The notes: generated from the letters alone by a model not told the origin. Numbered from the stretch's first letter, positions 15,543 through 26,139 are shown. The stretch: 64,000 nt of DNA from Helicobacter cetorum (GCA_022729705.1 DZAX01000004.1:1-64000); one strand, 5' to 3'. Numbers and translations: made by a program.

Positions 15543-16577
15543 ATGTTTTTAGATAAATTGATAGGTTTTTTCTCAAGCGACCTCGCTATCGACCTTGGAA
15601 CCGCAAACACAATAGTGAGCATGAAAGGTAAAGGTATCATAATCAACGAACCCTCGGTTGTAGCGGTGCAAACAGACAAACATGGCAAACAAAAGATACT
15701 AGCCGTGGGTCAAGACGCAAAAGACATGATAGGCAAAACACCCGGTAATATCGCCGCTATTCGTCCAATGAAAGACGGGGTTATCGCCGACTTTGACACT
15801 ACCGAAAAGATGATTAGGTACTTTATAGAAAAAGTCCACAACAGACAAGCGTTTATCAGACCGCGTATCGTCATCTGTGTACCGTACGGTCTTACTCAGG
15901 TTGAGAGAAAAGCGGTTAGGGAGTCGGCTATGAGTGCTGGGGCTAGAGAGGTTTATCTGGTTGATGAGCCTATGGCGGCGGCTATCGGTGTGGGTCTGCC
16001 TGTAAAAGAGCCGCAAGGAAACGTAGTAGTGGATATTGGCGGCGGAACAACCGAGATAGGCGTAACCTCGCTAGGTGGGCTTGTAATCAGCAAATCAATC
16101 AGAGTTGCGGGTGACAAACTAGACAGCGATATTATGAACTATGTAAGAAAAAAATACAACCTTTTGATAGGCGAGCGAACGGCTGAGGACATCAAAACAA
16201 CGATAGGCTCCGCTATCAAACTAGACGAATCTCTTACGATGAGTATCAAGGGGCGAGATCAGATAAACGGGCTTCTTACGACGATAGAGTTTACGAGCGA
16301 AGAGGTGAGAGACGCTATCAAGGAGTCTTTAAAATCTATTCTTGACGCAGTCAGAATGGTGCTAGAGCTTATGCCCCCGGATCTAGCAGGCGACGTAGTT
16401 GAAAACGGTATTGTGTTAACAGGCGGCGGAGCTCTTCTTAGGGGGCTTGATAGATATATTGCAGACTCGGTAAAGCTTCCGGTATATGTTGGAGATGAGC
16501 CGCTTTTGGCGGTTGTTAGAGGAACTGCTATAGTTCTTGAAGAGTTAGATCTGTTACAACAAATCTCATATGAGTAA
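15543..16577 (+). CDS. mreB: Rod-shape actin homologue MreB
   Basis: MreB forms membrane-bound filaments that guide sidewall peptidoglycan synthesis. The 344-residue protein shows the actin-fold phosphate loops DLGTANTIV and DIGGGTTEIGV, the PIMA-like VPYGLTQVERKAV segment, and the adenosine motif LTGGGALLRGLDRY. It overlaps mreC by eight bases and belongs to the same unit. The upstream 250 bases are almost entirely repeat elements, so the promoter probably lies within or before them. Confidence 0.97.
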   Translation: MFLDKLIGFFSSDLAIDLGTANTIVSMKGKGIIINEPSVVAVQTDKHGKQKILAVGQDAKDMIGKTPGNIAAIRPMKDGVIADFDTTEKMIRYFIEKVHNRQAFIRPRIVICVPYGLTQVERKAVRESAMSAGAREVYLVDEPMAAAIGVGLPVKEPQGNVVVDIGGGTTEIGVTSLGGLVISKSIRVAGDKLDSDIMNYVRKKYNLLIGERTAEDIKTTIGSAIKLDESLTMSIKGRDQINGLLTTIEFTSEEVRDAIKESLKSILDAVRMVLELMPPDLAGDVVENGIVLTGGGALLRGLDRYIADSVKLPVYVGDEPLLAVVRGTAIVLEELDLLQQISYE

Positions 16578-17382
16578 AAAATGGGTTCTCTCGTTCGCCC
16601 TCTTAGCACTTTTGAGTGTAGTTTACTATTTTTTGGGTTCCCTGTTGCAAAAACAGATTCAGCCGCTATCATCAAACGTTAGGCTTCTTTATCTAAATAT
16701 TACAGAGTATTTTGGCGACACGATAGATAAACACTACTCGCAAGCCGAAATGATTGCGTCTTTAAAAACCCAAAACGAAAAGCTCCAAAAAGACGCTCTT
16801 ACATACAAAAATGCCATCAAAGAGGCGGGATACAGCCAAAATGTATCCAACTTTTCGGTTTTGGACGCAAATAAAAGCGTAAAAATCAAGCTCTCAAGGG
16901 CTCTTTCATACTCAAACTTACCAAATCTTTATAGGCTTTGGATAGATTTTGAGCCGTCAAAAGAAAGCGACAACAACGTAATTACGCCAAAGATATACGG
17001 TGTCATCTATCCGACAAAAAATAAATTGGACTCTGTAGCGTGCGGTATAGCCGTTAAAGGTCAAAATAGCGCTTATGAGGTTTTTTTGAACGGGGACTCA
17101 AGATGTTCTTACGGAGTATACATAGGCAAATCAAAAGCTCTCGGAATAGTGTATGGTAAAAATCAAGATAAACTCATAGTGAAGTATATACCGACCTGGA
17201 TGGAGGTAAACCCCGGAGATGAAGTGCTGACAAGCGGATTGGATAATATTTTTTTTGAGGGCGTTTTGGTTGGCGTCGTAAAAAGCGTAAGCTCAAATAG
17301 CGCATACAAAGAGGCGTTGGTGCAGGGGTACTACAACCCCCTCTCTCCAAATTATTTTTATGTCATTGAAAGAGCCAAATGA
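16570..17382 (+). CDS. mreC: Rod-shape determining protein MreC
   Basis: MreC is an inner-membrane periplasmic scaffold that links MreB to the elongation penicillin-binding protein. The 270-residue protein has one N-terminal membrane helix (LSFALLALLSVVYYFLGSLL), a coiled coil (SLKTQNEKLQKDALTYKNAI) and C-terminal beta domains with PGDEVLTSGLDNIFFEGVLV. The start overlaps mreB, indicating co-translation. mreD does not follow, as is common in this phylum. Confidence 0.93.
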   Translation: MSKKWVLSFALLALLSVVYYFLGSLLQKQIQPLSSNVRLLYLNITEYFGDTIDKHYSQAEMIASLKTQNEKLQKDALTYKNAIKEAGYSQNVSNFSVLDANKSVKIKLSRALSYSNLPNLYRLWIDFEPSKESDNNVITPKIYGVIYPTKNKLDSVACGIAVKGQNSAYEVFLNGDSRCSYGVYIGKSKALGIVYGKNQDKLIVKYIPTWMEVNPGDEVLTSGLDNIFFEGVLVGVVKSVSSNSAYKEALVQGYYNPLSPNYFYVIERAK

Positions 17383-17387
17383 TTATC

Positions 17388-17610
17388 TGATGTTATGCAC
17401 TTTTATAAAAAAGGGCGTATGAATACCTCTAAAATTCTCAAAAACAAAGTTTTTGTAGCTTTAGGGGGGGGGGTTGCAAGGGACATTTGTCCCTGCCGCT
17501 AAAACGAATGTATTTGTTTTAGCGCGTAGCATAATGACACGCACAAAGGAGCAAAGCCCCTTTGTGCTACGCTAGCCGCTGAGGCGCTAAAACTAGTCGC
17601 ATAAAGCGCC
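17388..17610. repeat. Opposed pair of composite hairpin repeats between mreC and carB
   Basis: A plus-orientation copy starts with CTGATGTTATGCAC and has CAAAAAC-AAA-GTTTTTG (17439-17455) followed by TAGCTTTAGGGGG. Next come GGGAC-ATTT-GTCCC with outer GCA/TGC pairs (17476-17496), GCTAAAAC with GTTTTAGC (17498-17523), and GCGTAGCATAAT. A minus-orientation copy begins at once: GCACAAAGG with CCTTTGTGC around AGCAAAGCC (17541-17567), TACGCT, then CTAAAACTAG and GCATAAAGC. The flanks match other copies, but the stems do not. Confidence 0.8.
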
Positions 17611-17645
17611 AGATTTTGAAAGGTGAAATAAAAAAGAGGTAAAAG

Positions 17646-20600
17646 ATGAGAAAACAACTTACAAAAAAAAGAAGCGATATAGAGACAATTTTATTGATAG
17701 GTTCCGGTCCTATCGTCATTGGTCAGGCTTGCGAGTTTGACTACTCCGGCGCGCAAGCGGCTAAGACCTTAAAGGAGCTTGGCTATCGCGTAGTTCTCAT
17801 CAACTCAAATCCGGCGACGATTATGACCGACCCTGAGTTTGCGGATAAGACCTATATAGAGCCTATCACAGAGGATGTAGTCGCAAAGATAATAGAGCAA
17901 GAGGGCGTGGATGCGATATTGCCGACAATGGGCGGACAAACAGCTCTGAATATCGCCATGAAGATGCACGACAAAGGAAGATTAGAGGGGATTAAATTTC
18001 TTGGCGCAAACCCTGAGGCTATCAAAAAAGGTGAAGATAGACAAATCTTTAAAGAGTGCATGCTAAAAATTGGTATGGATATTCCAAAAAGTAAGTACGC
18101 CTACGCCCTCGAAGAGGCGGCTGAGGCGGCAAAAGAGATGGGTTTTCCTCTTATTATCAGAGCCTCTTTTACCCTTGCGGGCGGCGGTTCGGGTGTGGCT
18201 TACAACATCGATGAGTTTAAAGACCTTGCAATGAAAGGGATAGAGGCTAGTCCGATAGGCGAAATCCTCATAGAAGAGAGCCTTCTTGGGTGGAAAGAGT
18301 ATGAGATGGAGGTAATAAGGGACAACGCCGACAACTGCATCATCGTCTGCTCCATCGAAAATCTTGACCCAATGGGCGTGCATACGGGAGACTCCATCAC
18401 CATAGCTCCGGCTCTTACGCTAACCGACAAAGAGTATCAGAGAATGAGGGACGCATCGTTTGCTATTTTGCGTGAAATAGGCGTGGATACGGGCGGCTCC
18501 AACGTGCAGTTTGCCATCAATCCGGACACTGGTAGAATGACTGTTATCGAGATGAACCCACGAGTTTCAAGAAGTTCGGCGCTTGCGTCCAAAGCGACGG
18601 GGTATCCGATAGCAAAAATAGCGACGCTTCTAGCGGTTGGCTTTACGCTTGATGAGATAGAAAACGATATTACGGGTACTGCGGCATCCTTTGAACCTAC
18701 AATCGACTATATCGTGACAAAACTTCCTAGATTTACCTTTGAAAAATTCGCCGGAGCAGACTCTACGCTTACGACATCTATGAAATCAGTCGGCGAGGCG
18801 ATGGCTATAGGCACGACTTTTAAAGAGTCTATCCAAAAAGCTCTCTGCTCTCTTGAAACAGGACTTACAGGCTTTGATGAGATGGCTGGTGAGACGGAAT
18901 TTATCAAAAAAGAGATTAGACGTCCAAACGCCGATAGAGTCCTTTATGTAGCCGAAGGATTTAGACGCGGTCTAAGCATTGAAGACGTGTTTGCACTCTC
19001 AAAGATTGACCCTTGGTTTTTAGGTGAGATTAAAGAGATAGTGGATTTTGAGAAAAAAATAAACAGCTCGCTTTTAAATGACAAAGAGTCTCTATTTGCC
19101 GCAAAATCAATGGGCTTTAGCGACGCAAGACTAGCAAGGCTAGCAAGGGTGACAGAAGGCGACGTCAAAGACGCAAGAAGCAGAAAAGGTATAGCTCTTA
19201 CTTACAACGAAGTGGACACTTGCGCCGCCGAATTTAGAGCTCTTACGCCGTATCTTTACTCTAGCTATGAGCAAAACCCTTATGTGAAAAACGAAGAGCT
19301 TTTCGCAGGGGATAAAAAAGTACTTATCATAGGCGGCGGACCAAACCGTATCGGACAAGGTATAGAGTTTGACTACTGTTGCGTTCATGCGGCGTTTGCG
19401 CTAAAAGATTTGGGGATTCGCTCCATCATGCTAAACTGCAACCCTGAGACCGTATCGACGGATTACGACACAAGCGATATACTATTTTTTGAGCCGATAG
19501 ATTTTGAGAGAGTAAGCTCTATTATCGACAAAGAAAAACCAGACGGTATCATCGTTCACTTCGGCGGTCAAACGCCTCTAAAGCTCTCCAAAAAAATCTC
19601 CGCATATGGCGGTAAAATCATCGGCACATCGGCTGAGACTATCGATGTGGCTGAGGATAGAAGACTATTTAGCGAGTTTGCCGACAGAACAGGACTACTT
19701 CAGCCGCGCAACGCAACCGCAATCAGCATAGACGAAGCGGCGAAATACGCAAACGAAATAGGTTATCCGGCGCTTGTTCGTCCATCATTTGTGCTTGGCG
19801 GAAGGGCTATGAAAACAGTCGGAAGTGAAGAGGAGCTTAGAAACTATATGGCTGAGGCTATATCTGTTAGTCACAACTCTCCGGTGCTAATTGACAAATT
19901 CCTAGAGGGAGCCATCGAGCTTGATGCGGACGCTATCACGGATGGCGTGGACGTATATGTGGGCGGCGTTATGCAACACATAGAAGAAGCTGGGATTCAC
20001 TCCGGCGACTCGGCTTGCTCTTTGCCTCCTGTTTCGCTAGATGAAGAGATGATAAAAGAGGTTCGCGCGACAACCGCCAAAATAGCTCTTAGCCTTGGCG
20101 TAAAAGGGCTTTTAAATATTCAGTTTGCGATATTTGAAAACAAGCTTTATTTGATAGAGGTAAACCCAAGAGCGAGCCGAACGGTGCCTTTTGTCTCAAA
20201 AGCCACAGGCGTGCCGATGGCAAAAGTGGCGACAAGAGTGATGTGGCAAGGCAACCTAAGAGAGGCTCTAAGTTTTTATGACAAACACAACGTCGTATGC
20301 GAAGAAGACGGCTTATTGATTCCTAGATTAAAAGGTCACATCGCCGTCAAAGAAGCCGTTTTTCCATTTAATAAGCTCTCAGGTTCTGATGTTAGCCTTG
20401 GACCTGAGATGAAGTCTACCGGAGAGGTTATGGGTATATCTTGCGACTTTGGCGTATCGTTTGCCAAAAGCCAAGCGGCGGCGGGAAATAAGCTACCAAA
20501 AGGCGGTAAGCTATTTTTATCGCTCTCGCAAGCGGATAAAATTCATGCGGCGGCGCTTGCTAAGATGTATAAAGAGCTTGGATTTGAGATTATCGCGACA

Positions 20601-20897
20601 AACGGAACAGCAAAAACAATAAGAGACGGCGGCGGAGCGTGCGAGACTGTGCTCAAAATATCAGAGGGCAGACCAAATATCGAAGACCACCTCAAAAACG
20701 GTGAAATAGCGATGGTTATCAATACTTCAGACAACCACTCGGTCAAAAATGATGCGATAAAAATACGCCAATCGGTAGTTAGATTTACAGTGCCTTATAT
20801 CACGACAATAGCCGCCGCAAACGCCGCTGCAAACGCCATACAAGGGCTTCAAACCGGAGAGCTTGGCGTAAAAGCTATTCAGGATTATTTTGCGTAA
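17646..20897 (+). CDS. carB: Carbamoyl-phosphate synthase large subunit
   Basis: CarB makes carbamoyl phosphate from bicarbonate, ammonia and two ATP, for arginine and pyrimidine synthesis. The 1083-residue protein has two homologous halves: an ATP-grasp unit beginning [20 protein letters not shown] and a second beginning [23 protein letters not shown]-binding signatures such as [20 protein letters not shown] and the ENPRVSR-like metal sites are present. A C-terminal MGS-type regulatory domain ([20 protein letters not shown]) ends the protein. carA is not adjacent. The stop overlaps the next ATG by one base. Confidence 0.98.
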   Translation: MRKQLTKKRSDIETILLIGSGPIVIGQACEFDYSGAQAAKTLKELGYRVVLINSNPATIMTDPEFADKTYIEPITEDVVAKIIEQEGVDAILPTMGGQTALNIAMKMHDKGRLEGIKFLGANPEAIKKGEDRQIFKECMLKIGMDIPKSKYAYALEEAAEAAKEMGFPLIIRASFTLAGGGSGVAYNIDEFKDLAMKGIEASPIGEILIEESLLGWKEYEMEVIRDNADNCIIVCSIENLDPMGVHTGDSITIAPALTLTDKEYQRMRDASFAILREIGVDTGGSNVQFAINPDTGRMTVIEMNPRVSRSSALASKATGYPIAKIATLLAVGFTLDEIENDITGTAASFEPTIDYIVTKLPRFTFEKFAGADSTLTTSMKSVGEAMAIGTTFKESIQKALCSLETGLTGFDEMAGETEFIKKEIRRPNADRVLYVAEGFRRGLSIEDVFALSKIDPWFLGEIKEIVDFEKKINSSLLNDKESLFAAKSMGFSDARLARLARVTEGDVKDARSRKGIALTYNEVDTCAAEFRALTPYLYSSYEQNPYVKNEELFAGDKKVLIIGGGPNRIGQGIEFDYCCVHAAFALKDLGIRSIMLNCNPETVSTDYDTSDILFFEPIDFERVSSIIDKEKPDGIIVHFGGQTPLKLSKKISAYGGKIIGTSAETIDVAEDRRLFSEFADRTGLLQPRNATAISIDEAAKYANEIGYPALVRPSFVLGGRAMKTVGSEEELRNYMAEAISVSHNSPVLIDKFLEGAIELDADAITDGVDVYVGGVMQHIEEAGIHSGDSACSLPPVSLDEEMIKEVRATTAKIALSLGVKGLLNIQFAIFENKLYLIEVNPRASRTVPFVSKATGVPMAKVATRVMWQGNLREALSFYDKHNVVCEEDGLLIPRLKGHIAVKEAVFPFNKLSGSDVSLGPEMKSTGEVMGISCDFGVSFAKSQAAAGNKLPKGGKLFLSLSQADKIHAAALAKMYKELGFEIIATNGTAKTIRDGGGACETVLKISEGRPNIEDHLKNGEIAMVINTSDNHSVKNDAIKIRQSVVRFTVPYITTIAAANAAANAIQGLQTGELGVKAIQDYFA

Positions 20898-21337
20898 TGG
20901 ACCCCAATAAGATATATCTACTCCAGACCGACACAACAGTCGGTCTTGTCTCCCAAAACAGAGAGGCTCTTAAAGAGATAAAACACAGGAGCGACGAAAA
21001 ACCGTTTATCATAACCTGCGCCGGACTAAAAGAGCTAAAAAATCTTGCAAGAATTCCAAAAAAACACAAAAAAACCGTCAGAAAAGCGCAAAAAACAACT
21101 TTTGTGTATCCGCACAAAAATATCGCCATAAGAGCGGTGCATAGCGGCGACTACCACGACTTTTTAAAACCTTTTGGCTGGATGTATTCGACTAGTGCAA
21201 ACGAATCCGGCAAAGCTTACGATATAGAGTTTGCGAAAAATGCGGCGGATGAGGTGATAGGCGACATACAAAACCTCAAGGAGAGTGCTCCTTCAAAAAT
21301 AATCAAACTCGGAAAAAGGCAAAAAAAACTACGATAA
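20897..21337 (+). CDS. Sua5/YciO/YrdC family protein
   Basis: The family binds nucleotides and RNA; Sua5/TsaC members make threonylcarbamoyl-AMP for tRNA t6A37. This protein is only 146 residues, but retains LLQTDTTVGL (the threonine/ATP-binding opening), KPFIITCAGL, TTFVYPHKN and STSANESGK. The short length and the lysine-rich tail (KIIKLGKRQKKLR) match a small paralogue usual in Campylobacterota. Whether it is the t6A enzyme itself or a YciO-like relative cannot be decided here. It overlaps carB by one base. Confidence 0.8.
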   Translation: MDPNKIYLLQTDTTVGLVSQNREALKEIKHRSDEKPFIITCAGLKELKNLARIPKKHKKTVRKAQKTTFVYPHKNIAIRAVHSGDYHDFLKPFGWMYSTSANESGKAYDIEFAKNAADEVIGDIQNLKESAPSKIIKLGKRQKKLR

Positions 21338-21419
21338 GCTTGATTGTCGCAATAGCCGGCGTATATAATGCCCCCAAATTTCCAAACTGTAAACTCTTTA
21401 TGGAGTCTTTTGGATAAGA

Positions 21420-21481
21420 GCGGCGAGCCGTGAGAGCTTTCACAGCACGAAGACCACATTTTGGGATTCGCCCAAAATGTG
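21420..21481. repeat. Class II hairpin repeat between convergent genes
   Basis: GCGGC-GA-GCCGT (21420-21431) is followed by a CAGCACGAAGACC linker and perfect arms CACATTTTGGG and CCCAAAATGTG around ATTCG (21455-21481), ending GAGCATTAAT. It corresponds to 1783-1843 and 13976-14032. It lies between the ends of the Sua5-like gene and pflB, where it may also serve as a terminator. Confidence 0.65.
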
Positions 21482-21499
21482 AGCATTAATCGGATACTC

Positions 21500-23806
21500 T
21501 TATTTGATGTCAAAATCAAAAAAATCAGACTCAAAAGTGCCTTTTATAGATTTAAATTGTTTTGAAGATTGAGGTAGATTTGCCGCCTCAAGGTACAAAA
21601 CTCCAAGCGCATAGAGGCTCTCGGCACTTGCTGGGTCATATAGCTTAGCAAGTTCAAAATATGATATAGCGTCTGAGTGTTTGCCGGAGGCTATAGCGGA
21701 AGCCCCTGCCATAAAAAGAGTTTGCGCATTTACAAAGTTTGTATCCATGACAACGGCCGAATAAGCTTCTCTAGCCTCTTTAAACATCTTAAGATACATT
21801 AGCGTTGCGCCGTATCCGTTTAGCAGTTGTGCTCTATCGCTTTTTTCTGTTTGGAGTCTTGCTTCATACAACTCTTTTGCTTTTGAAAGTAGCCCCGATA
21901 CTCTATGAAGCGACAAAAACATATCTTTTACTATCTCAGGACCATAAAATACAGGCTCTATGTTGTAGGCTTTTTTATTTAGATACATCTGCGTCTCTCT
22001 TGCAAAAGACTTTATATCGCTACCTGAATTTTTGACGAAAATATCAAGACCCGACGCCACTATATCGTTTGTAGACGCTTCAGTAAGAGCTTTTGAGTAT
22101 GTGACGGCTTGACTTTTTTTGCCGACTTTTAAGGATGCGAGTGCGCCTATTGTTAACAGCATATTGTTTTTATTTGGCGTTGAGCCTATCCATGTAATTG
22201 CGGATGGGTAGTTGTCTAGCGCAAAAGCAAGCATCGCCGAATATGCTGTTTTGTTGTCAAAATTAACTTGACCAAAAATATCGTTTGTGAGAGAGTCTTT
22301 GATTCTATCGTATGGGACTCCCATGATTTTTGAAGTAAGAACAGAGAAGATTCCAGCTTCATAATTTTTTGGATCAAAGTTGTACGCTTTTATAAAGTAT
22401 TTATTTGCTTCTTTAAAATCGCCGCTTTGAGCGTATGATAGTCCCAAATTATACATCAAAACGGCGTGAGCTGGATATTTTGACTCTAGCGACTTAAATA
22501 GATTATTGGCTTGGTACACTCTGCCCGATAACGCATAGTCTATGCCGCGAACCATCTCTGCGTTAACTTTTGATTGTTTAGCGGCGTTTTCAAGATAACC
22601 GATTCCGGCTTTAATATCGTCTACCATAATTCCGGCTTGACCTTTTTTGATAGAGGAGATTGTTTTGTTTGGATTAAACACTTTGTATGGTGCGTAATAA
22701 AATATTAAAGACGCTTCGTTTTTTTGATTTAACAAAAATTGATTTAAAAGCTTATCTTGCAACGAACTTGCTTCAAAGGCGTTGTGTCTCAAAAAAATCT
22801 CAATATTAAACATATTTGAAGCGTTTTGCTCTGATATAGCTGTGGCTTCATTGATAGCGTCGGCCGCTTTTTGCGGATTTTTGGCTTTTATATAGACAAG
22901 CGCTTCGCCCATTGCCGCTTTTAGTTTTTGCTCGTCATTTTTTTTCGCATTTTCTAAGGCGTTAATCGCTTCATCATATCTGCCGACTCTAGCTTCCAAA
23001 AAGCCTATATTAAGGTAGTCTTTGTTTTTTTCGTTTTTTAGTATTTTGAGCATCTCATACGGGTCGTCAAAGAGCAAATAAGCTCTTTTTGCAAGCTCAG
23101 CGCTCTCTTCTTCGAAAAACTTTGAGGTTGGCGAGTGAATAGAGGACAAAGCCTCAAAATAGTCTCCGTCGTAGTAGCTAATCATCGTGTAATAAAAAGA
23201 GTAGAGCGGAGAACTTGCATATCTAGGAAGCGAGGCTTTTGCCAAAGCGATATACTCTCTAGCGGCTTTTTTATCTCCAAGTTTTAACATGCAAACAGCC
23301 GCATTTATTGCGCTTGGCAGTTCGTTATCGGCGGATTCTATAGAGCTTTTGAAGTATTCCAAAGCGCCTTTTGGATCCCCCTCGTGCATTTTTGCCACAC
23401 CCAAATTGTAATTTGAAACCCCTTCTGAATAAATAGAAATCTCTTCAAATATTTTTAGGGCACCCGATTTGTCGCCATTTTCATACAAAGCTTTTGCTTT
23501 TTTGATTAGTTGTTCCATCTCGCCGACGCTAATTTTTTGCTTTACGCCAAGTTTTGATCTATTTGAATCAGATACGTTTACTTCTACTTTTTCGCTTTTT
23601 GGCCATTTCATTATTGCAAGCGCTATTGCGCCAACCAAAAGAGCGGCTCCGATAATTGAACCGCCTCTTTGAAGAATTTTTTTAATTCGTTCTTTTTTTT
23701 TGTTTACAATCTCTTTTTTTTCAGTTTCCGGCTTTGTTGGTTCGCCAAATGACATTGACGAGAAGCCATCGTTCTCTTCGACTATTACTATCTCTTCAGC
23801 TGCCAT
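21500..23806 (-). CDS. pflB: PflB-like TPR membrane protein of the flagellar motor
   Basis: In Campylobacter jejuni the gene after serS encodes PflB, a scaffold around the polar flagellar motor that works with PflA to position stator units. This 768-residue protein is in the same position (trpS-serS-this gene). It has a cytoplasmic N-terminus, one membrane helix at about 49-67 (GSIIGAALLVGAIALAIMKW), and then many tetratricopeptide-like helical pairs, for example KALYENGDKSGALKIFEEIS, AVLMYNLGLSYAQSGDFKEA and AESLYALGVLYLEAANLPQS. The identification rests on architecture and synteny. Confidence 0.85.
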   Translation of the reverse strand: MAAEEIVIVEENDGFSSMSFGEPTKPETEKKEIVNKKKERIKKILQRGGSIIGAALLVGAIALAIMKWPKSEKVEVNVSDSNRSKLGVKQKISVGEMEQLIKKAKALYENGDKSGALKIFEEISIYSEGVSNYNLGVAKMHEGDPKGALEYFKSSIESADNELPSAINAAVCMLKLGDKKAAREYIALAKASLPRYASSPLYSFYYTMISYYDGDYFEALSSIHSPTSKFFEEESAELAKRAYLLFDDPYEMLKILKNEKNKDYLNIGFLEARVGRYDEAINALENAKKNDEQKLKAAMGEALVYIKAKNPQKAADAINEATAISEQNASNMFNIEIFLRHNAFEASSLQDKLLNQFLLNQKNEASLIFYYAPYKVFNPNKTISSIKKGQAGIMVDDIKAGIGYLENAAKQSKVNAEMVRGIDYALSGRVYQANNLFKSLESKYPAHAVLMYNLGLSYAQSGDFKEANKYFIKAYNFDPKNYEAGIFSVLTSKIMGVPYDRIKDSLTNDIFGQVNFDNKTAYSAMLAFALDNYPSAITWIGSTPNKNNMLLTIGALASLKVGKKSQAVTYSKALTEASTNDIVASGLDIFVKNSGSDIKSFARETQMYLNKKAYNIEPVFYGPEIVKDMFLSLHRVSGLLSKAKELYEARLQTEKSDRAQLLNGYGATLMYLKMFKEAREAYSAVVMDTNFVNAQTLFMAGASAIASGKHSDAISYFELAKLYDPASAESLYALGVLYLEAANLPQSSKQFKSIKGTFESDFFDFDIK

Positions 23807-23819
23807 CTATTGCGCTCCC

Positions 23820-25073
23820 CTATAAATATTTTAAAAGAGCGGTCGGAATCTCTATAGTTCCGTCGCTCTTTTGGTAGTTTTCCATGATAGCCACAAGCGT
23901 TCGTCCAACCGCGAGGGACGAGCCGTTTAGCGTGTGCACCAACCTGTTTGCTTTGCCGTCTTTGTATCTTATCTTTGCGCGCCTAGCCTGAAAATCGCCG
24001 CAGTTTGACACGGAGCTTATCTCTCTATATTTGTTTTGAGATGGTATCCAAACCTCTAGGTCTATAGTTTTGGTTGCGGAAAAGCCCATATCTCCGGTGC
24101 ATAGAGCCATAAGCCTATGCGGGAGTCCAAGTTCACGAAGCATATCAGAGGCGCATGAAACCATCTCATCTAAGATATCCATGCTTTCTTCAGGTTTTGA
24201 GATTACCACAAGCTCAACCTTGTGAAACTGGTGTTGTCTTATCATGCCTCTAGTGTCTCGCCCGGCGCTTCCTGCTTCTTTTCGAAAGCACGGAGTGTGC
24301 GCAGTCATTTTGATTGGTAGATTCGCAATATTTATTATTTCGTCGTAGTAGAGATTGGTTAGCGGCACTTCGGCTGTTGGTATTAGATAAAACGTCCTCT
24401 CTTCATCGCTCTCTAGCAAAAAAAGATCCTCTTCAAACTTCGGCAACTGTCCGGTGCCCTGCATTGCATCCGCATTTACAATAAACGGCACGCTTACAAG
24501 TTCAAAACCACGAGAGCCGTTAAAGTCAATCATGAAGTTGATAAGAGCTCTCTCTAGTTTTGCCGCTTCGCCTTTTAAAACCGTAAAGCGACTTTTTGAG
24601 ATTTTTGCCGCTCTCTCAAAATCAAGCCAATTAAGAGCCTCGCCCAGCTCAACGTGATCTTTTGGCGTAAAATCAAACGCTTTTGGCTCTAAGACTGTTT
24701 TGATTAGTACGTTTTCATCTTCGTCTTTGCCCTCCGGCACGCTATCGTCCGGCAGGTTTGGAAACGTTAGGGCAAATTCATATAGTTTTATTTCAAGCTC
24801 TCTGCTTTTTGTCTCAAGCTCTGAGGCTTCGGCTTTTAGTTTGTCTAGCTCCGCTTTAAGAGCGTCTACATCTTTTCCCTCTTTTTTGTATTGTCCAAAT
24901 AGTCTACTTTTTTCATTTTGAAGCGCAAGACACTCCTCCATCCTTCTTTTTGCCTCTTTGGCGTCAAAGGCTAACTCTCTAAGAGAGTTTAGAATCTCTC
25001 TATCCAAATTTCTTTTTGATAGTTTTGCCGCCGCTTCGTCAAAACTATTTTGTAAAAGTTTTATATCCAACAT
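23820..25073 (-). CDS. serS: Seryl-tRNA synthetase
   Basis: SerS charges tRNA-Ser. The 417-residue class II enzyme has the N-terminal antiparallel coiled coil that contacts the tRNA (about residues 30-110), motif 2 ([20 protein letters not shown], followed by HQFHKVEL) and motif 3 ([19 protein letters not shown]) with the class II arginine. It is followed 13 bases later by pflB and preceded by trpS, so the three probably share a transcript. Confidence 0.98.
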   Translation of the reverse strand: MLDIKLLQNSFDEAAAKLSKRNLDREILNSLRELAFDAKEAKRRMEECLALQNEKSRLFGQYKKEGKDVDALKAELDKLKAEASELETKSRELEIKLYEFALTFPNLPDDSVPEGKDEDENVLIKTVLEPKAFDFTPKDHVELGEALNWLDFERAAKISKSRFTVLKGEAAKLERALINFMIDFNGSRGFELVSVPFIVNADAMQGTGQLPKFEEDLFLLESDEERTFYLIPTAEVPLTNLYYDEIINIANLPIKMTAHTPCFRKEAGSAGRDTRGMIRQHQFHKVELVVISKPEESMDILDEMVSCASDMLRELGLPHRLMALCTGDMGFSATKTIDLEVWIPSQNKYREISSVSNCGDFQARRAKIRYKDGKANRLVHTLNGSSLAVGRTLVAIMENYQKSDGTIEIPTALLKYL

Positions 25074-25079
25074 AAAAAG

Positions 25080-25168
25080 CTACTCCTCGTCCTCTACTAT
25101 CTTTATAATACTATTTTCTTCTATCGCCCTATTAGTTCGTCAACTTTTTTTATTTGCGTCTTTGCCAT
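25080..25168 (-). pseudogene. Possible remnant of a short gene between trpS and serS
   Basis: From the ATG at 25168 the frame reads MAKTQIKKVDELIGR and then stops. One base out of frame, the sequence continues as AIEENSIIKIVEDEE and ends just before serS. AGGAGC stands upstream of the ATG. The lysine/glutamate-rich helical character resembles exonuclease VII small subunit (XseB), but there is far too little sequence to prove it. It may be an internally deleted gene or chance. Confidence 0.25.
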
Positions 25169-25176
25169 GATAGCTC

Positions 25177-26139
25177 CTATAGTATTCCCGTTACGGTTCT
25201 GACTTTTTCTAAAATAGGCGCACTTTTTTCTCTTGCTTTTATAGCTCCGCTTTTTAGTATATCTCTTACGTCGTCTTTGTGGTTTAGATAATACTCTCTT
25301 TTTTTGCGGTATGGCTCAAAATAAGTCCATATTTTATCTTTAAGCTCCGCTTTAAAGACTCCATACCCTTCCCCGCCCTTGGCGTATCTTGCTTTATACT
25401 CTTCAAGTTCATTTTCGTTGCAAAAGAGCGTTAAGAGGGCAAATATATTGCATTTTTGCGCATCTTTTGGCTCTTCTACTGGGGTTGAGTCTGTTACTAT
25501 GGAGCTTATTCTTTTTTTGAGGGCTTTTTCTTCTGAAAACATCTCAATCGTATTTTTGTAGCTTTTGCTCATTTTTTGACCATCAATACCGGGGACGGTC
25601 GCAACGCCGTCGTCTATACTAACCTCTGGTAGTTTGAATATCTCGCCGTATTCGTTGTTAAACTTTTGCGCAATATCTCTTGTGATTTCTACATGCTGTA
25701 TTTGGTCTTTGCCTACAGGCACAAGGTCGGCGTTAAAAAGCAGTATATCCGCCGCCATAAGAACGGGATAGCTAAAAAGCCCATGGTTTGCGGCTATGCC
25801 TCTAGCCGTCTTGTCTTTGTAGCTGTGCGCTCTCTCCAAAAGTCCCATCGGTGTAAAGTTTGATAAAATCCAATAAAGCTCCAAAACCTCGGGTAGGTCT
25901 GATTGCGCCCAAAAAATAGCCTTTTGCGGGTCAATACCAAGGGAAAGCATATTGACGGCGGCATTTATCGTATTTTCTTTTAGCGCCTTACCGTCTGTTA
26001 CGGAGGTCATAGCGTGATAGTTGACGATAAAAGCGTAAAGCTCGCCCCTCTCTTGATTTTCAACCATTCGCTTTATCATTCCAAAATAGTTGCCGATGTG
26101 AAGCTCGCCTGATGGCTGAATGCCTGATAAAATTTTCAT
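25177..26139 (-). CDS. trpS: Tryptophanyl-tRNA synthetase
   Basis: TrpS charges tRNA-Trp. The 320-residue class I enzyme carries the HIGH-type motif in SGIQPSGELHIGNYFG and the KMSKS motif in IDGQKMSKSYKN, with PVGKDQIQHVEITRDIAQ between them. Length is normal. It begins the trpS-serS-pflB run on the minus strand and is divergent from the type I secretion genes. Confidence 0.98.
   Translation of the reverse strand: MKILSGIQPSGELHIGNYFGMIKRMVENQERGELYAFIVNYHAMTSVTDGKALKENTINAAVNMLSLGIDPQKAIFWAQSDLPEVLELYWILSNFTPMGLLERAHSYKDKTARGIAANHGLFSYPVLMAADILLFNADLVPVGKDQIQHVEITRDIAQKFNNEYGEIFKLPEVSIDDGVATVPGIDGQKMSKSYKNTIEMFSEEKALKKRISSIVTDSTPVEEPKDAQKCNIFALLTLFCNENELEEYKARYAKGGEGYGVFKAELKDKIWTYFEPYRKKREYYLNHKDDVRDILKSGAIKAREKSAPILEKVRTVTGIL

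Noticed and set aside
15298-17610. Composite repeats as a CRISPR array
   Set aside because: The repeats are palindromic, scattered and differ in their stems. There are no regularly spaced identical repeats with unique spacers and no cas gene.
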